Shown here piece by piece: positions 1 through 8,625 of a stretch of DNA of 64,000 nt. Source of the stretch: an uncultured Magnetospirillum sp. Lineage in GTDB: Bacteria; Pseudomonadota; Alphaproteobacteria; Rhodospirillales; Magnetospirillaceae. Below the pieces are notes generated by a model that made no database searches, was not told the DNA's origin, and saw nothing but the letters and a program-made list of their open reading frames with translations. Each line of letters starts with the position of its first letter. The stretch's first letter is position 1. Position numbers and translations under genes: made by a program. The stretch spans positions 1 through 64,000 of the forward strand of contig NZ_CAINTR010000145.1 in the NCBI RefSeq assembly GCF_903853455.1, written 5' to 3'.

Positions 1-4
1 AATT

Positions 5-131
5 ACCGTAATTGTCGCTGCACTTCCTTATTGCTGAGCAATGCTTGCTTGTGATAGCGGTATAGGTGCTACTCGACGGTGTCTCATACCGGTCATCCTA
101 ATTGTCGCTGACCGGCCACCGTAATTGTCGC
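5..131. repeat. Short direct repeats, possible insertion-sequence end
   Basis: The 14-base string ACCGTAATTGTCGC occurs at 5-18 and again at 118-131, and its core TAATTGTCGC occurs a third time at 99-108. Several copies of a short motif spaced over about 120 bp resemble the multi-repeat termini of some insertion sequences, for example the IS21 family. No transposase lies inside the window, so the body of the element, if any, would be upstream of base 1. The family assignment is a guess; the repeats themselves are seen directly. Confidence 0.45.
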
Positions 132-296
132 GCGCCAGCCATGGGCCGTATGCTTGGCGGGAGCCGTCATAAGCTGCGCCGGCTGGGCGGCCTGCTCGGC
201 GGCACGGCCATCATGCAACGGGACGGTCGACAGGAGAGCGCCAAAAATCGTCGCCGCCACGATGGTGCGTCCGGATCGAATTGTGAACTGGGGCAT
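93..296 (-). CDS. Small secreted protein, probably truncated at its 3' end
   Basis: ATG at 296 is preceded by GAGGA with a 5-base gap (301-306 region on the plus strand), a good ribosome binding site. The first ~35 residues look like a signal peptide: basic MPQFTIRSGR, a hydrophobic stretch, and a cleavage-type site near GRAAE. The mature part is only about 30 residues. Its last ~14 codons are read from the TAATTGTCGC repeats at 99-131, so the original 3' end may have been replaced when a mobile element inserted. No family recognised. An alternative GTG start at 308 adds four residues. Probably a remnant. Confidence 0.45.
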   Translation of the reverse strand: MPQFTIRSGRTIVAATIFGALLSTVPLHDGRAAEQAAQPAQLMTAPAKHTAHGWRATITVAGQRQLG

Positions 297-566
297 TTTT
301 GTCCTCACGGAGTAATATTATGGCGCAGTAATTCCTGCGTTATTTCATCGGCACAGCCCAACATAACGATGCCAACTCTCCGACATTAGGATGGGTTCCG
401 GCCCGTACGACAGCGTCGGAAAATACTCAAGACATGACGACTAGAATTATATTGAAACCTCCGGTTCAACTCGGTCCGAGGACGCGCTGAGTGGTTTCCG
501 AGGGTTTCGTCGGCGCTTGGCTTCGATCTATGATTTTGTGGGATCATTTAAGAAATGAGGTTTGTC

Positions 567-857
567 ATGCTGCGGAAATCATTCGTCGTCGTGGCGGCGG
601 CACTCGCCCTGACCACCGCAGGGATCGGATCGCAGGCCATGCGCGAGGCCCAAGCCTCCGAATGCGCTGCCGGCGAAAAGATCGACAATTCAACGGCCGA
701 CACGGCCAAAAAGAAAATGGAGGCGGCAGGCTTCCATCAGATCCACGACCTCCAGAAGGGCTGCGACAATTTCTGGCATGGCAAGGCCGACAAGGATGGG
801 GTGTTGGTCAACGTCGTCCTCTCACCGCAGGGCCAGGCGATGGTCGAGGGCAATTGA
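567..857 (+). CDS. Small secreted protein of unknown function
   Basis: About 96 residues starting at ATG 567, preferred over ATG 555 because GAGG sits 6 bases upstream. The N-terminus MLRKSFVVVAAALAL is a clear Sec signal peptide with likely cleavage near QASEC. The mature part has two cysteines (in SECAAGE and KGCDNFW) that could form a disulfide, and a pattern (MEAAGFHQIHDLQKGCDNFWHGKA, then VLVNVVLSPQG) reminiscent of small PepSY-like periplasmic domains. That resemblance is an impression only. No operon partner is evident; the next gene is 360 bp downstream. Confidence 0.7.
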   Translation: MLRKSFVVVAAALALTTAGIGSQAMREAQASECAAGEKIDNSTADTAKKKMEAAGFHQIHDLQKGCDNFWHGKADKDGVLVNVVLSPQGQAMVEGN

Positions 858-1218
858 CCGACGACAAAGAGGGAGAGGTCACGGGATGATTTCTGACCTT
901 TCACCCTTGCCCAGGCTTTCTCGACCATCTGGGCTTCGACCCTGCAAATTCCGCCGGGACCCACATGGCACAGCCAGCATGAACACCCAACGCCAAGGAT
1001 AGGTCTTGAGTAGTTTCCGATCCTACCGCATATAAGTAAAAAATTGATACAGTCTACAAAATAACTCACAATATTAATGACGCTGAAATGCAACATCAAC
1101 CCGCTATATAATTGAGCGGCTTATGGATGTTGTCTCGATTTTATATACAGATATCAAATTTAACTAATTCGTCTCGGATCGCACTCACGCGCCACTGCCT
1201 GAACAAAGAGGACAGATC
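858..1218. other. Intergenic region upstream of the BON gene
   Basis: No convincing gene. The second half (about 1020-1160) is noticeably AT-rich against the GC-rich surroundings. It holds a TTGATA at 1044-1049 that could serve as a -35 element with weak -10 candidates near 1067-1076. There is also a small stem CCGCT/AGCGG around an AT loop at 1101-1119. This is probably the promoter region of the downstream BON-domain gene. Confidence 0.3.
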
Positions 1219-1548
1219 ATGAAAATCAAAATCGCGGCCGCCTGTTTCGTCGTCGCCACCATGCTGGCTCCCGTTGCGGTCTATGCCGCCGACGGAGATT
1301 CCGACCGCTCGCACCCCATGACCTATGTCAAGGACTCGGCCATCACCGTCAAGGTCAAGGCCAAGATCGCCGAGGAAAAGATCAAGAGCCTGGTCCACAT
1401 CAATGTGGACACCGACGCCAACGGCGCCGTGTTCTTGAGCGGCATCGCCCGGACCCAGGCCGAAGCGGACAAGGCGGTTGCCATCGCGCGCGAGACCGAG
1501 GGCGTCACCTCGGTCAAGAGCAATATCAAGATCAAGAAGGACGACTAG
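1219..1548 (+). CDS. BON-domain periplasmic protein (OsmY-like)
   Basis: A 109-residue protein with a signal peptide (residues 1-23, cleavage after VYAA) and one BON domain (about 37-105). The domain shows the usual order: VKDSAITVKVKAKI helix, VHINVDTD strand, GAVFLSGIARTQAEADKAV, and VTSVKSNIKI. BON proteins bind phospholipid or act in envelope stress; OsmY is the model. A GAGGA ribosome site lies 6 bases before ATG 1219. The gene is single, followed by the palindromic repeat at 1592 and a long hairpin that separate it from the convergent exporter gene. Confidence 0.9.
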   Translation: MKIKIAAACFVVATMLAPVAVYAADGDSDRSHPMTYVKDSAITVKVKAKIAEEKIKSLVHINVDTDANGAVFLSGIARTQAEADKAVAIARETEGVTSVKSNIKIKKDD

Positions 1549-1591
1549 GCCAATTATACCGACGAGCCACTGTCGTTGCTCGTCTCGTTGT

Positions 1592-1640
1592 CCCTCAGGC
1601 GCCGGGCGCTGACGCTTGGCTTTCGCGCCATGTGGCGCGG
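1592..1640 (+). repeat. Two-hairpin intergenic repeat, copy A
   Basis: Member of a five-copy family in this window (others at 22736, 38005, 45924, 56351). It shares CCCTCAGGCGCCGGGCG, then a weak first hairpin, CTTGGCT, and a second perfect hairpin CGCGCC-ATGT-GGCGCG at 1625-1640. It lies between two convergent genes. Confidence 0.65.
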
Positions 1641-1655
1641 CGGGCTTCGCCCTTG

Positions 1656-1699
1656 CCGAGGAGCCCTCGAACTGAACGATCAGTTCAAGGGCTCCTCGG
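1656..1699. terminator. Long hairpin between convergent genes
   Basis: A 19-bp stem (1656-1674 with 1681-1699, one G-T type mismatch) encloses the six-base loop AACGAT. It begins 2 bp beyond the stop of the minus-strand exporter gene and lies 107 bp after the BON gene. There is no T-tract on either side, so it could be a bidirectional transcription terminator or an mRNA-stabilising 3' hairpin. Confidence 0.6.
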
Positions 1700-1701
1700 T
1701 A

Positions 1702-2976
1702 TTAGCCCAAAGGCGGCGGCGGAGCGGCTTCGGCCGCTCGCCGCCGTCGCCCCTCCTCCCGCAAGGCCGGCAAGTGCCGCAGGAAGACCAGCCCGGCGAC
1801 CACGCACACACTGCCTCCCAGGGCCACCGTCAGCGGCGCCCCGATCCGGCCGGCCAGAACGCCGGCCAAAAGAGCCCCCAGAGGGGCCATCCCCAAGAAC
1901 ATCATTGAATACAGCGCCATGGTGCGGCCGCGATACTCATCGGGGACCATGGATTGAACCAGCGTGTTCGAGGCGGCCATCTGGGCCATGAACGCGAAAC
2001 CGGCACAACTCAGCAAGGCGGCGGACAGCCAGAACCACCGCGACATGCTGAACAGCGCCAAGGCGAAGCCAAAGCCGATGGCTCCGCGCGCGACCCAATC
2101 CCCCAGACCCGCGACCTTGCCACGGCCGGCCAGCATCAAGGCGGCGGCCAGCGCTCCCAACCCGGATGCGCTCATCAACGTCCCCAACGCCCTCGGCCCA
2201 CCGCCGAGGATGTGATCGACGAAAATGGGCATCAGCACGGTGTAGGACATTCCCATCAGGCTGGAAACGCCGACCAGCAGAAGCAGCGTCCGGATCGGCG
2301 CATGCCCGGCGACAAAGCCCATCCCCTGGCGAACGCGCGACAGCACGCTTCCCTCGTCCCGCCGCTGTGGGACGGCTTGGCGCCGCATGGCGAGGAGGCC
2401 GGTGATCACGGCAAGAAAGCTCAGACCATTGACGGCGAAGCACCACCCCTCACCCACCGCGGCAATCAAGGCGCCGGCGATGGCCGGACCGAGCAGGCGG
2501 GCGCCGTTGAAGATGGAGGAGTTGAGGGCGATGGCATTGGGCAGGTCGTCGGCCCCCACCATTTCGACCACGAACGCCTGACGGGCCGGAATGTCGAAGG
2601 CGTTGGCCGTTCCCAACAGCGTCGCCAAGCCGAAGACCTCCCAGACCTGAATGATCCCCCCCAGGGTAAGGCTGGCGAGAATGCAGGCGAGCACCATCGA
2701 GACGGTCTGGGTCAGCAACAAGATGCGATGGCGGTCGTAGCGGTCGGCGATCACTCCGCCCACCGCGGCCAGAAGCAGGACCGGCCCCTGTGAGGCAAAT
2801 CCCATCAGGCCGAGCAATTCCGCCGAACCGGTCAAGCGGTAGACCAGCCACGACTGCGCCACCGTCTGCATCCAGGTGCCGATCAGCGAAATCAACTGAC
2901 CGGCGAAGAACAGCCGGTAATTACGGTGACGGAGCGCACGGGCGGTGGCGCCAAACTTGGCGGAAAGCCTGGTCAT
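1702..2976 (-). CDS. MFS transporter, EntS-like exporter family
   Basis: About 424 residues from ATG 2976; an in-frame TTG at 3027 would add 17. It has the 10-12 hydrophobic segments of a major facilitator. The N-terminal half reads FRxxxxFFAGQLISLIGTWMQTVAQSWLVYRL, typical of the MFS_3/EntS group, which exports siderophores or drugs. The loop 2-3 motif is present as GGVIADRYDRHRIL. The tail is short and arginine-rich. Substrate cannot be told from sequence. It is convergent with the BON gene and codirectional with the next upstream gene, 98 bp away. Confidence 0.85.
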   Translation of the reverse strand: MTRLSAKFGATARALRHRNYRLFFAGQLISLIGTWMQTVAQSWLVYRLTGSAELLGLMGFASQGPVLLLAAVGGVIADRYDRHRILLLTQTVSMVLACILASLTLGGIIQVWEVFGLATLLGTANAFDIPARQAFVVEMVGADDLPNAIALNSSIFNGARLLGPAIAGALIAAVGEGWCFAVNGLSFLAVITGLLAMRRQAVPQRRDEGSVLSRVRQGMGFVAGHAPIRTLLLLVGVSSLMGMSYTVLMPIFVDHILGGGPRALGTLMSASGLGALAAALMLAGRGKVAGLGDWVARGAIGFGFALALFSMSRWFWLSAALLSCAGFAFMAQMAASNTLVQSMVPDEYRGRTMALYSMMFLGMAPLGALLAGVLAGRIGAPLTVALGGSVCVVAGLVFLRHLPALREEGRRRRAAEAAPPPPLG

Positions 2977-3074
2977 GGTTGCCGGAGGATGCGCATCGGC
3001 GGAAACATCGAAAATCCTGGGCTGCAATCGCTCGCTTCGCCTGGGGCATCGCCGTCCCCAAGAACCACCGCAGC

Positions 3075-4412
3075 TTAGAGCCGATTTCCACGATCAGCCA
3101 GCATCAACAGCAGTTGGTGGCCGGCGCTGCAATCCCAGTTGAAGGCGTTCTGCAGCACCACCACGGCGGTATGATTGGCCTCGTCGATACCGAGATAGCT
3201 GGTGTAGCCCGCGACAATGCCGACCTGATAGGAGATGTGGATTCCGGCAACATCGTCGGCGATCCAGGCCACGGCGGGGGAAGGCGCGAGGAAGCCGGCG
3301 AGAAAGACCGTCCCGGCGCTGGCATCGACCACTTGGCGCAGAAAGGCGGTATCGATTCCCCTCATGTTGTAATGACAGAGGATGGCGACGAACTCGCCCA
3401 GCCGCCCAGGCAGGGAGGGAAACAGATTGGTGATGGCGTCCATCATCGCCCCTACCCGGGAGCGGTCCTGAAAGCTGCGACGGTCGAATTCCTGATCGTA
3501 GATGTCGGCCAGGATCGACCAGTGCCCCTCCAACTCGCCGTGCAGATCGGAGAGCAGGCGGACGAAAAGATTGATCATGTCGCCGCCGACCTTGGCCATG
3601 GCATAGGCCGGCGGCTCGCCGGGAGCCAGGATCTTGCGGATGCGCGCCAGACCGGAAGGCGCCATCAGCTTGCCGCTTTTGTCGTCGCGGCGCGGCTTCA
3701 AGTCGTTCCACACGCTCCGCCAGGTGGCGAGCAGACGCTCCTCCATCCCCTCGCCTTCGGCGACGATGGCCCAGAACTCCTCGGTGTTGACCCGCTTCCA
3801 CGGACGCGCATCCTCGAACGAGCCGGTGAAGCGCGGAATCTTCATCATGGCGGGAGCGATGTGATCGACGATGACGGTTTCGAAACGCCGGTCGAATTCG
3901 GGAGAAAGCAGGAAGGGAGGCAGGGTCTCGCGCTGAAGACCGCCCTTGCGGCGCTGAAAGAAGGTGGTGAGGTGACGGACGCGATAGACCAGCGCCGCCG
4001 CCAGCAACTCGCCGAAGCTGTCGTGACGGGTCGGATAGGGCGGCGGCACGATGTCGTCGCCAGGGGCGTCGTCGACCTCGACCGGCTCCGAGCTCTCGGC
4101 GGCCGGAGGAGCGGTCTCGCCCAGGGTGCCGACACGGGACGGCCGTTTCTCGACGGCCAGCATCACCACCTGCTTGCAGAAGCGGTGCAGATCCGCCAAG
4201 CCAGGGGCGGGCTGCATGGCAAAGAAATGGTCGATGACCGCCATGGTCTGACGGCATTGGACCTGATCCTGCTCGCGGCGCAACAGTTGCTCGACGATCC
4301 AGCGGGTCTGCCGGTACAGAGCGTCGGCGTCGGCGGTATTGTCCAGTTCGGAGAGCAGGACGTCGATGAGATGAGCGATGTCCGGCCCGAGGGCTGTCGT
4401 GTCAGGCATCAT
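3075..4412 (-). CDS. Unrecognised protein with a serine-hydrolase-like C-terminal tail
   Basis: A 445-residue ORF with start ATG 4412 or 4409 behind GGAGAGG. Residues 1 to about 375 match no family I recognise: a mostly helical soluble protein with a Pro/Glu-rich linker near 105-125. Residues ~382-445 (3075-3270) differ: SYQVGIVAGYTSYLGID, then TAVVVLQNAFNWD and GHQLLLML. This follows the end of beta-lactamase/PBP-type serine hydrolases (H-x-G-x-x-x-G-[FY]-x-[ST]-[FYLS]-x-G-x-D ... VVVLxN). The expected SxxK and YxN motifs are absent. The tail may be a fragment of a separate hydrolase gene fused at the 3' end, or an in-family coincidence. Confidence 0.6.
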   Translation of the reverse strand: MMPDTTALGPDIAHLIDVLLSELDNTADADALYRQTRWIVEQLLRREQDQVQCRQTMAVIDHFFAMQPAPGLADLHRFCKQVVMLAVEKRPSRVGTLGETAPPAAESSEPVEVDDAPGDDIVPPPYPTRHDSFGELLAAALVYRVRHLTTFFQRRKGGLQRETLPPFLLSPEFDRRFETVIVDHIAPAMMKIPRFTGSFEDARPWKRVNTEEFWAIVAEGEGMEERLLATWRSVWNDLKPRRDDKSGKLMAPSGLARIRKILAPGEPPAYAMAKVGGDMINLFVRLLSDLHGELEGHWSILADIYDQEFDRRSFQDRSRVGAMMDAITNLFPSLPGRLGEFVAILCHYNMRGIDTAFLRQVVDASAGTVFLAGFLAPSPAVAWIADDVAGIHISYQVGIVAGYTSYLGIDEANHTAVVVLQNAFNWDCSAGHQLLLMLADRGNRL

Positions 4413-4469
4413 CCTCTCCGAGTGAATTCTCGCAAGGATAACACACCCGGAGGTGATGGGAAGGGTGGG

Positions 4470-5846
4470 TCACGCGGCAACCGCCGCCAGCCGGCCGGTG
4501 CGGATGGCGGCGACTAAGGCCGCGTGGTCGCGTTCGGTCCGCTCGGCATAACGCGCGGCGAAACCGGCAACGGCCTCGTCGAACGCCTCGCCTTTGCCGA
4601 GATAGCCGGCGATGGCGGCGGCATCGCCGGACCGGGCGTGGGCGCGCGCCAAGGTCCGGCCGCACAGGGCGGCGTAGTCCGGCAGGGCCTTGCGCTCCAT
4701 CAACTCGCCCAGACTGGCCAGCGCCCGATCCTTCAAGCGGCGCACGTAGAAATGCCGGCCGCCCACTCCATCCTCGGTCCAGCCGAGAAAAGGATCGCTG
4801 GCGCCCTGGATGACCTTTTGCCCGGCCACCACTCGCCGGCCCTGGTTGGCGTAGCGCGACGCCCCGGCATAGGGAGCCAGCACCGACGCCGACGCTTCCT
4901 TGACCTGGAGGATCAGCGGCGCCCCGTCGGCGGTCAGGAACAGCCCGACGGCGCAGAAGGTGCCGACACTGCCCACCCCCACCACCTTGAAGGCGACATC
5001 GGCCAGGGCGTAGCGGTCGAGCAGCAACCGGTGATCGTCCTGCAAACAGCGGCGGTAGGCGGCGAAGGCCGCCCGAGTGTCGAGGTCGTGGACGTCGTCG
5101 CGGCCACCATCAAAATGGCGCACCAACGGCGGAATGTCCTTGAACCGCCAGATGCCGCCGTCATTTTCGGCCAGGCGGGGGAAATTGGGATCGACGGGAT
5201 CGGGATGGCGGGCCTCGGCAGCGCCGCGCACCGCCAGATTCCGCAACTTCGGCAGGGCTTGGCCGACCAGCGCGTCGCCGATGTCGATCCGGTCGTGCCA
5301 GACTTCCAGCGGCGTCTGAATCGCCAGCTCCCCCATGCGCGAGCGATAGGCGACGACGGCGGCTCGGACAATGTCGGCGGCGGCACGGCGAGGCCGCCCG
5401 CCATCCATGGCCGCCACCGCGATGCTGGCGGCTAGGCGCAGGATATCCCACTCGAACGGCGCCGGCAGCGTCTCGTCGAAATCGTTGATGTCGAAGACCG
5501 CGTTGCCTTCGGGCGTGGCGAAAGCTCCGAAATTCATCAGGTGACAGTCGCCGCAGGCCTGGACCCGCAGCCCGCTATCGGCCCCCTTCCCCAGATCGCG
5601 CGCCATGACCGCCGCCGCTCCCCGCAGGAAGGTGAAGGGCGAGACCGCCATCCGCCCCCAGCGAATCGCCAGCAGGTCCGGAATCCGATGGCGGCTGGTC
5701 TCGACCAAGATCTCCACCGGATCAGGGCGGGGGGCCGCTTCCCGCCATTGGCCGAGCGCCGAACGCGGCAGGCGCGACCGGGCCGCCTTGCCGGCGGCTC
5801 GCCGGACTGAAACGGGAAGAACGGCGTGTGAAAGCGGTTCCGTCAT
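4470..5846 (-). CDS. DUF2252 family protein
   Basis: About 458 residues from ATG 5846 (MTEPL), the family's usual size. The ORF stays open far upstream to 6533 but that part overlaps a kinase gene and has no family similarity. DUF2252 hallmarks are visible: SPFTFLRGAAAVMARDL near residue 70, then CGDCHLMNFGAFATPEG and FDINDFDETLPAPFEWDILRLAAS around 95-135. The fold is kinase/phosphotransferase-like (aminoglycoside-phosphotransferase style). The biochemical role is unknown. It is divergent from the histidine kinase at 6012 with a 165-bp shared promoter region. Confidence 0.85.
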   Translation of the reverse strand: MTEPLSHAVLPVSVRRAAGKAARSRLPRSALGQWREAAPRPDPVEILVETSRHRIPDLLAIRWGRMAVSPFTFLRGAAAVMARDLGKGADSGLRVQACGDCHLMNFGAFATPEGNAVFDINDFDETLPAPFEWDILRLAASIAVAAMDGGRPRRAAADIVRAAVVAYRSRMGELAIQTPLEVWHDRIDIGDALVGQALPKLRNLAVRGAAEARHPDPVDPNFPRLAENDGGIWRFKDIPPLVRHFDGGRDDVHDLDTRAAFAAYRRCLQDDHRLLLDRYALADVAFKVVGVGSVGTFCAVGLFLTADGAPLILQVKEASASVLAPYAGASRYANQGRRVVAGQKVIQGASDPFLGWTEDGVGGRHFYVRRLKDRALASLGELMERKALPDYAALCGRTLARAHARSGDAAAIAGYLGKGEAFDEAVAGFAARYAERTERDHAALVAAIRTGRLAAVAA

Positions 5847-6011
5847 GGGCCTCTTCCCCAACATATGCCGATCCGAGATTAGTGTGACGGATTTGAAGTT
5901 CCTACGTTTATTCCTCTGCCAAAAAGACCGGACGCCGGAATTCCCGTGGAAATGTCGTTTGCTCTTGCAGAAAATTGCGGCAGATAATGATCTGGTCATG
6001 GCGGGGTGAGA

Positions 6012-7802
6012 ATGGTCATTCAGTCCCTGGAAAAGCAGCTTATCGGCATCGTTCTGGCTTGCCTGCTTCTGCCCACCCTGGCGGTGGGATGGTTGGGATA
6101 CGGCGAAACCTACGACACCATCCGGAACGAGAAGATCCACAGCATCGGCCGGGTCGCCGACGCCAGACGCAACGCCCTGGTCAACATTCTGCAAAGAACC
6201 AATGCCCGTACCCAGGCGTTCCTGTCCGACATGGACGCACGCTGCTCCGGCCCATCCAAGACCATCAAGCCGGCCTGCGCCGAAAGTTCGCTGGACTCCT
6301 TCGTCAAGAGCGAGAAAGCCCTGGGGGTGATCCTGCGCCATCCCGGCCTGAGCGTGGACATGACGGTCGGCGAGGCCCCGGGACGATTCGACAGGCTGCC
6401 CGCGCGGGGCTCCGACCAGTTGGCCGCCTTTTTCCCTCTCCCCGCCGATGGCGAGCGGAGCTATGCGGTTACCGCCTCCGATCCCAGGCAGGGCGCCGAA
6501 CTGGTGGTGATTTTTCCGGTTTCGCTGATCCAAGGCATCTTCGTTACCACGCCCGATCTGGGCGAATCGGGCGAGACCTTCCTCGCCGATGCCAACGGCT
6601 TCTTCATCACCACGCCCAGATACTCATCGGTCCAGGGGCACGACAGCTACCCCATTTCGACCACGCCCATGCAGACCTGTCTGACGGCGAAAAGCGGTGA
6701 GCTCCTCGGCCAGGATTACCGCGACGTCGCGGTCATCCATGGCTTCCGCTTCATCCCGGAGATCGGTGGCGGCTGCATCATGGCCCATATGGATCAAGCC
6801 GAGGCCTTCGCGCCGCTGACGGCGCTGACATGGCGGATCGTCGGCTTGACCGCGTTGTTCGTCGGGCTGGCGAGCCTGACGGCGATTGTCATCGCGCGAC
6901 GCATGGTCAAGCCCATCGCCGTCCTGACCCAGGCGACCAGAGACTTCGCCGCCGGCCGGGCCGGGCCGAAGCTCGACACCACCATACGGGGAGAACTGGG
7001 CGACCTGATCCGGTCCTTCACCGCCATGCGCATCGCCGTGACCGAAGGCAACCGGACTCTGCGCGCCTCGGTCCGGGAGGCCGAGATCGCCAACCGGACC
7101 AAGAGCGAGTTCCTGGCCAATATGAGCCATGAACTGCGCACGCCGCTGAACGCCATCATCGGCTTTTCCGACGTGCTGCGCAGCGGCGCCATCGTCGCCG
7201 TCGAGGATCGGGTCAAATCCTACTGTACCGACATCTTCAACGCCGGCCAGCACCTGCTGGCCATCGTCAACGACATCCTGGACATCGCCAAGATCGAAGC
7301 CGGGCACGTGGACCTGGAGTTGGAAGCCATCGACGCGGGTGAACTGGTGAAGGCTTGCCTAGCCATGATGAGCGCCCGCGCCGACCTGGCCGGAGTGGAA
7401 CTGCGCCGGGAGGGATTCGAGGGCTTGCCGCCCATTTTCGCCGACCGGACCCGGTTGATGCAGATCATGGTCAACCTGCTGGGCAACGCCGTCAAGTTCA
7501 CCCCACGCGGCGGCCGCGTCACCGTTTCCGCCACCGATGCCGCCGACGCCCTGCGCCTCGCCGTGACCGACACCGGCATCGGCATCGCGCCGGAACACCT
7601 GGACAAGGTGACCGAGCCTTTCTATCAAGTGGAGAGTACCGCCAGCCGCAACCACGGCGGCACCGGCCTGGGCCTCGCCCTGGTCCGCGAGATGGTGAAA
7701 CTGCACGACGGTCAGTTGGAGATCCGCAGCCGGATCGGCGAAGGCACCACCGTCACCGTCATCCTGCCCCGATTGTCCGAGGACGGTGACGTCAAGGAAT
7801 AG
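6012..7802 (+). CDS. Membrane-bound sensor histidine kinase
   Basis: About 596 residues. It has TM1 at ~8-28, a ~240-residue periplasmic sensor region, TM2 at ~275-297 and a HAMP-like linker. The HisKA domain carries the phospho-acceptor His373 in SHELRTPLNAI. The HATPase domain has NLLGNAVKFTP, DTGIGIAP and GGTGLGLALV. The sensor part has several cysteines (RCSG, PAC, QTC, GGC) and may be a Cache-type fold. ATG 6012 follows GGGGTGAG; a GTG at 6006 is an alternative. No response regulator is adjacent. The 3' end overlaps the convergent protease gene by 11 bp. Confidence 0.92.
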   Translation: MVIQSLEKQLIGIVLACLLLPTLAVGWLGYGETYDTIRNEKIHSIGRVADARRNALVNILQRTNARTQAFLSDMDARCSGPSKTIKPACAESSLDSFVKSEKALGVILRHPGLSVDMTVGEAPGRFDRLPARGSDQLAAFFPLPADGERSYAVTASDPRQGAELVVIFPVSLIQGIFVTTPDLGESGETFLADANGFFITTPRYSSVQGHDSYPISTTPMQTCLTAKSGELLGQDYRDVAVIHGFRFIPEIGGGCIMAHMDQAEAFAPLTALTWRIVGLTALFVGLASLTAIVIARRMVKPIAVLTQATRDFAAGRAGPKLDTTIRGELGDLIRSFTAMRIAVTEGNRTLRASVREAEIANRTKSEFLANMSHELRTPLNAIIGFSDVLRSGAIVAVEDRVKSYCTDIFNAGQHLLAIVNDILDIAKIEAGHVDLELEAIDAGELVKACLAMMSARADLAGVELRREGFEGLPPIFADRTRLMQIMVNLLGNAVKFTPRGGRVTVSATDAADALRLAVTDTGIGIAPEHLDKVTEPFYQVESTASRNHGGTGLGLALVREMVKLHDGQLEIRSRIGEGTTVTVILPRLSEDGDVKE

Positions 7803-8625
7803 CCGAAGCCCGCAAGACGGCGCCGACATCGAAGCTGGACGGCTGCGACAACGGCCCGGCCCGCGTGGATGACGCCGCCCCCAACTGGGCGGCCAAGGCC
7901 GTCATCGGTGAAATGCTGGCCGCCACCCCCAATTCGCCGCGCGACGGAATCACCGCGACATTGATGGCGACCAACCTCAACTGTCCATCGACCCAGGCCA
8001 GAACCGGGCCGCCCGATTCGCCCTGAACCGCGTCGCAGTCATGGAACAGCACCCCCGGCAGCGGCTGTTCGGTGAGGTGACAGCCCAGATGGGCCAGGGG
8101 CACATAGGCCTTGTCCTTGCCGTAACCGGCCACCGCCACCGCCATGCCGGCCCGGGGCTCGGCCAGGGCGATCCAGCCGACAGCATCGCCCACCGGCTCT
8201 TCCAACTCCAGCAAGGCCCAGTCGTTGGCCCGTGTCGCCAGACTCTGTTGCTCGGTGGTGAACACCCAGGCGGACGCCGGATGCAGCGCCGTCACCTTGG
8301 ACGCCTTGAGGTATTCGCCGCGATCAAAACCGGCGACGAAGGTGAAAGCGGTCACCGGCATCGGCCGCAGGGTGCGATTGTTCCACAGGCAATGAGCGGC
8401 GGTGGCCACCAGACGGGGACCGATCAGAGTACCGCTGCAATGGCCGCCCTGGCCGTTGTTGAGACGCCCCAAGGCGCTCCAAGGGAATTCGGTCGCAGCC
8501 ATGCGGACGCGCTGGTCCTGCGGCCCCTTGATGCCGTGCAACTCGCTCTGGAACTTCTGATCCGCCGGTCCGGCCAGGGCCGGCAGCGCCAACAGAACCA
8601 GGGCAATGGCGAGCGGCCCTTTCAC
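7792..8625 (-). CDS. Secreted trypsin-like serine protease
   Basis: 277 residues from a GTG start at 8625, chosen because it opens directly into a signal peptide (KGPLAIALVLLALPALAG) and has AGAGG 8-9 bases upstream. The chymotrypsin-fold triad is complete: His78 in TAAHC, Asp135 in ANDWALLE and Ser204 in QGESGGP. Cysteines flank His and Ser as expected for disulfides. It should act in the periplasm or outside the cell; no PDZ domain is present, so it is not a DegP type. Its GTG overlaps the TGA of the upstream ELM1-family gene (GTGA), indicating translational coupling. Confidence 0.9.
   Translation of the reverse strand: MKGPLAIALVLLALPALAGPADQKFQSELHGIKGPQDQRVRMAATEFPWSALGRLNNGQGGHCSGTLIGPRLVATAAHCLWNNRTLRPMPVTAFTFVAGFDRGEYLKASKVTALHPASAWVFTTEQQSLATRANDWALLELEEPVGDAVGWIALAEPRAGMAVAVAGYGKDKAYVPLAHLGCHLTEQPLPGVLFHDCDAVQGESGGPVLAWVDGQLRLVAINVAVIPSRGELGVAASISPMTALAAQLGAASSTRAGPLSQPSSFDVGAVLRASAIP

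Noticed and set aside
2790-4517. 575-residue plus-strand ORF across the exporter and unknown genes
   Set aside because: Spans two minus-strand genes, biased composition and no ribosome site.
5847-6533. N-terminal extension of the DUF2252 ORF
   Set aside because: Overlaps the divergent kinase gene and lacks family similarity; the family start matches ATG 5846.
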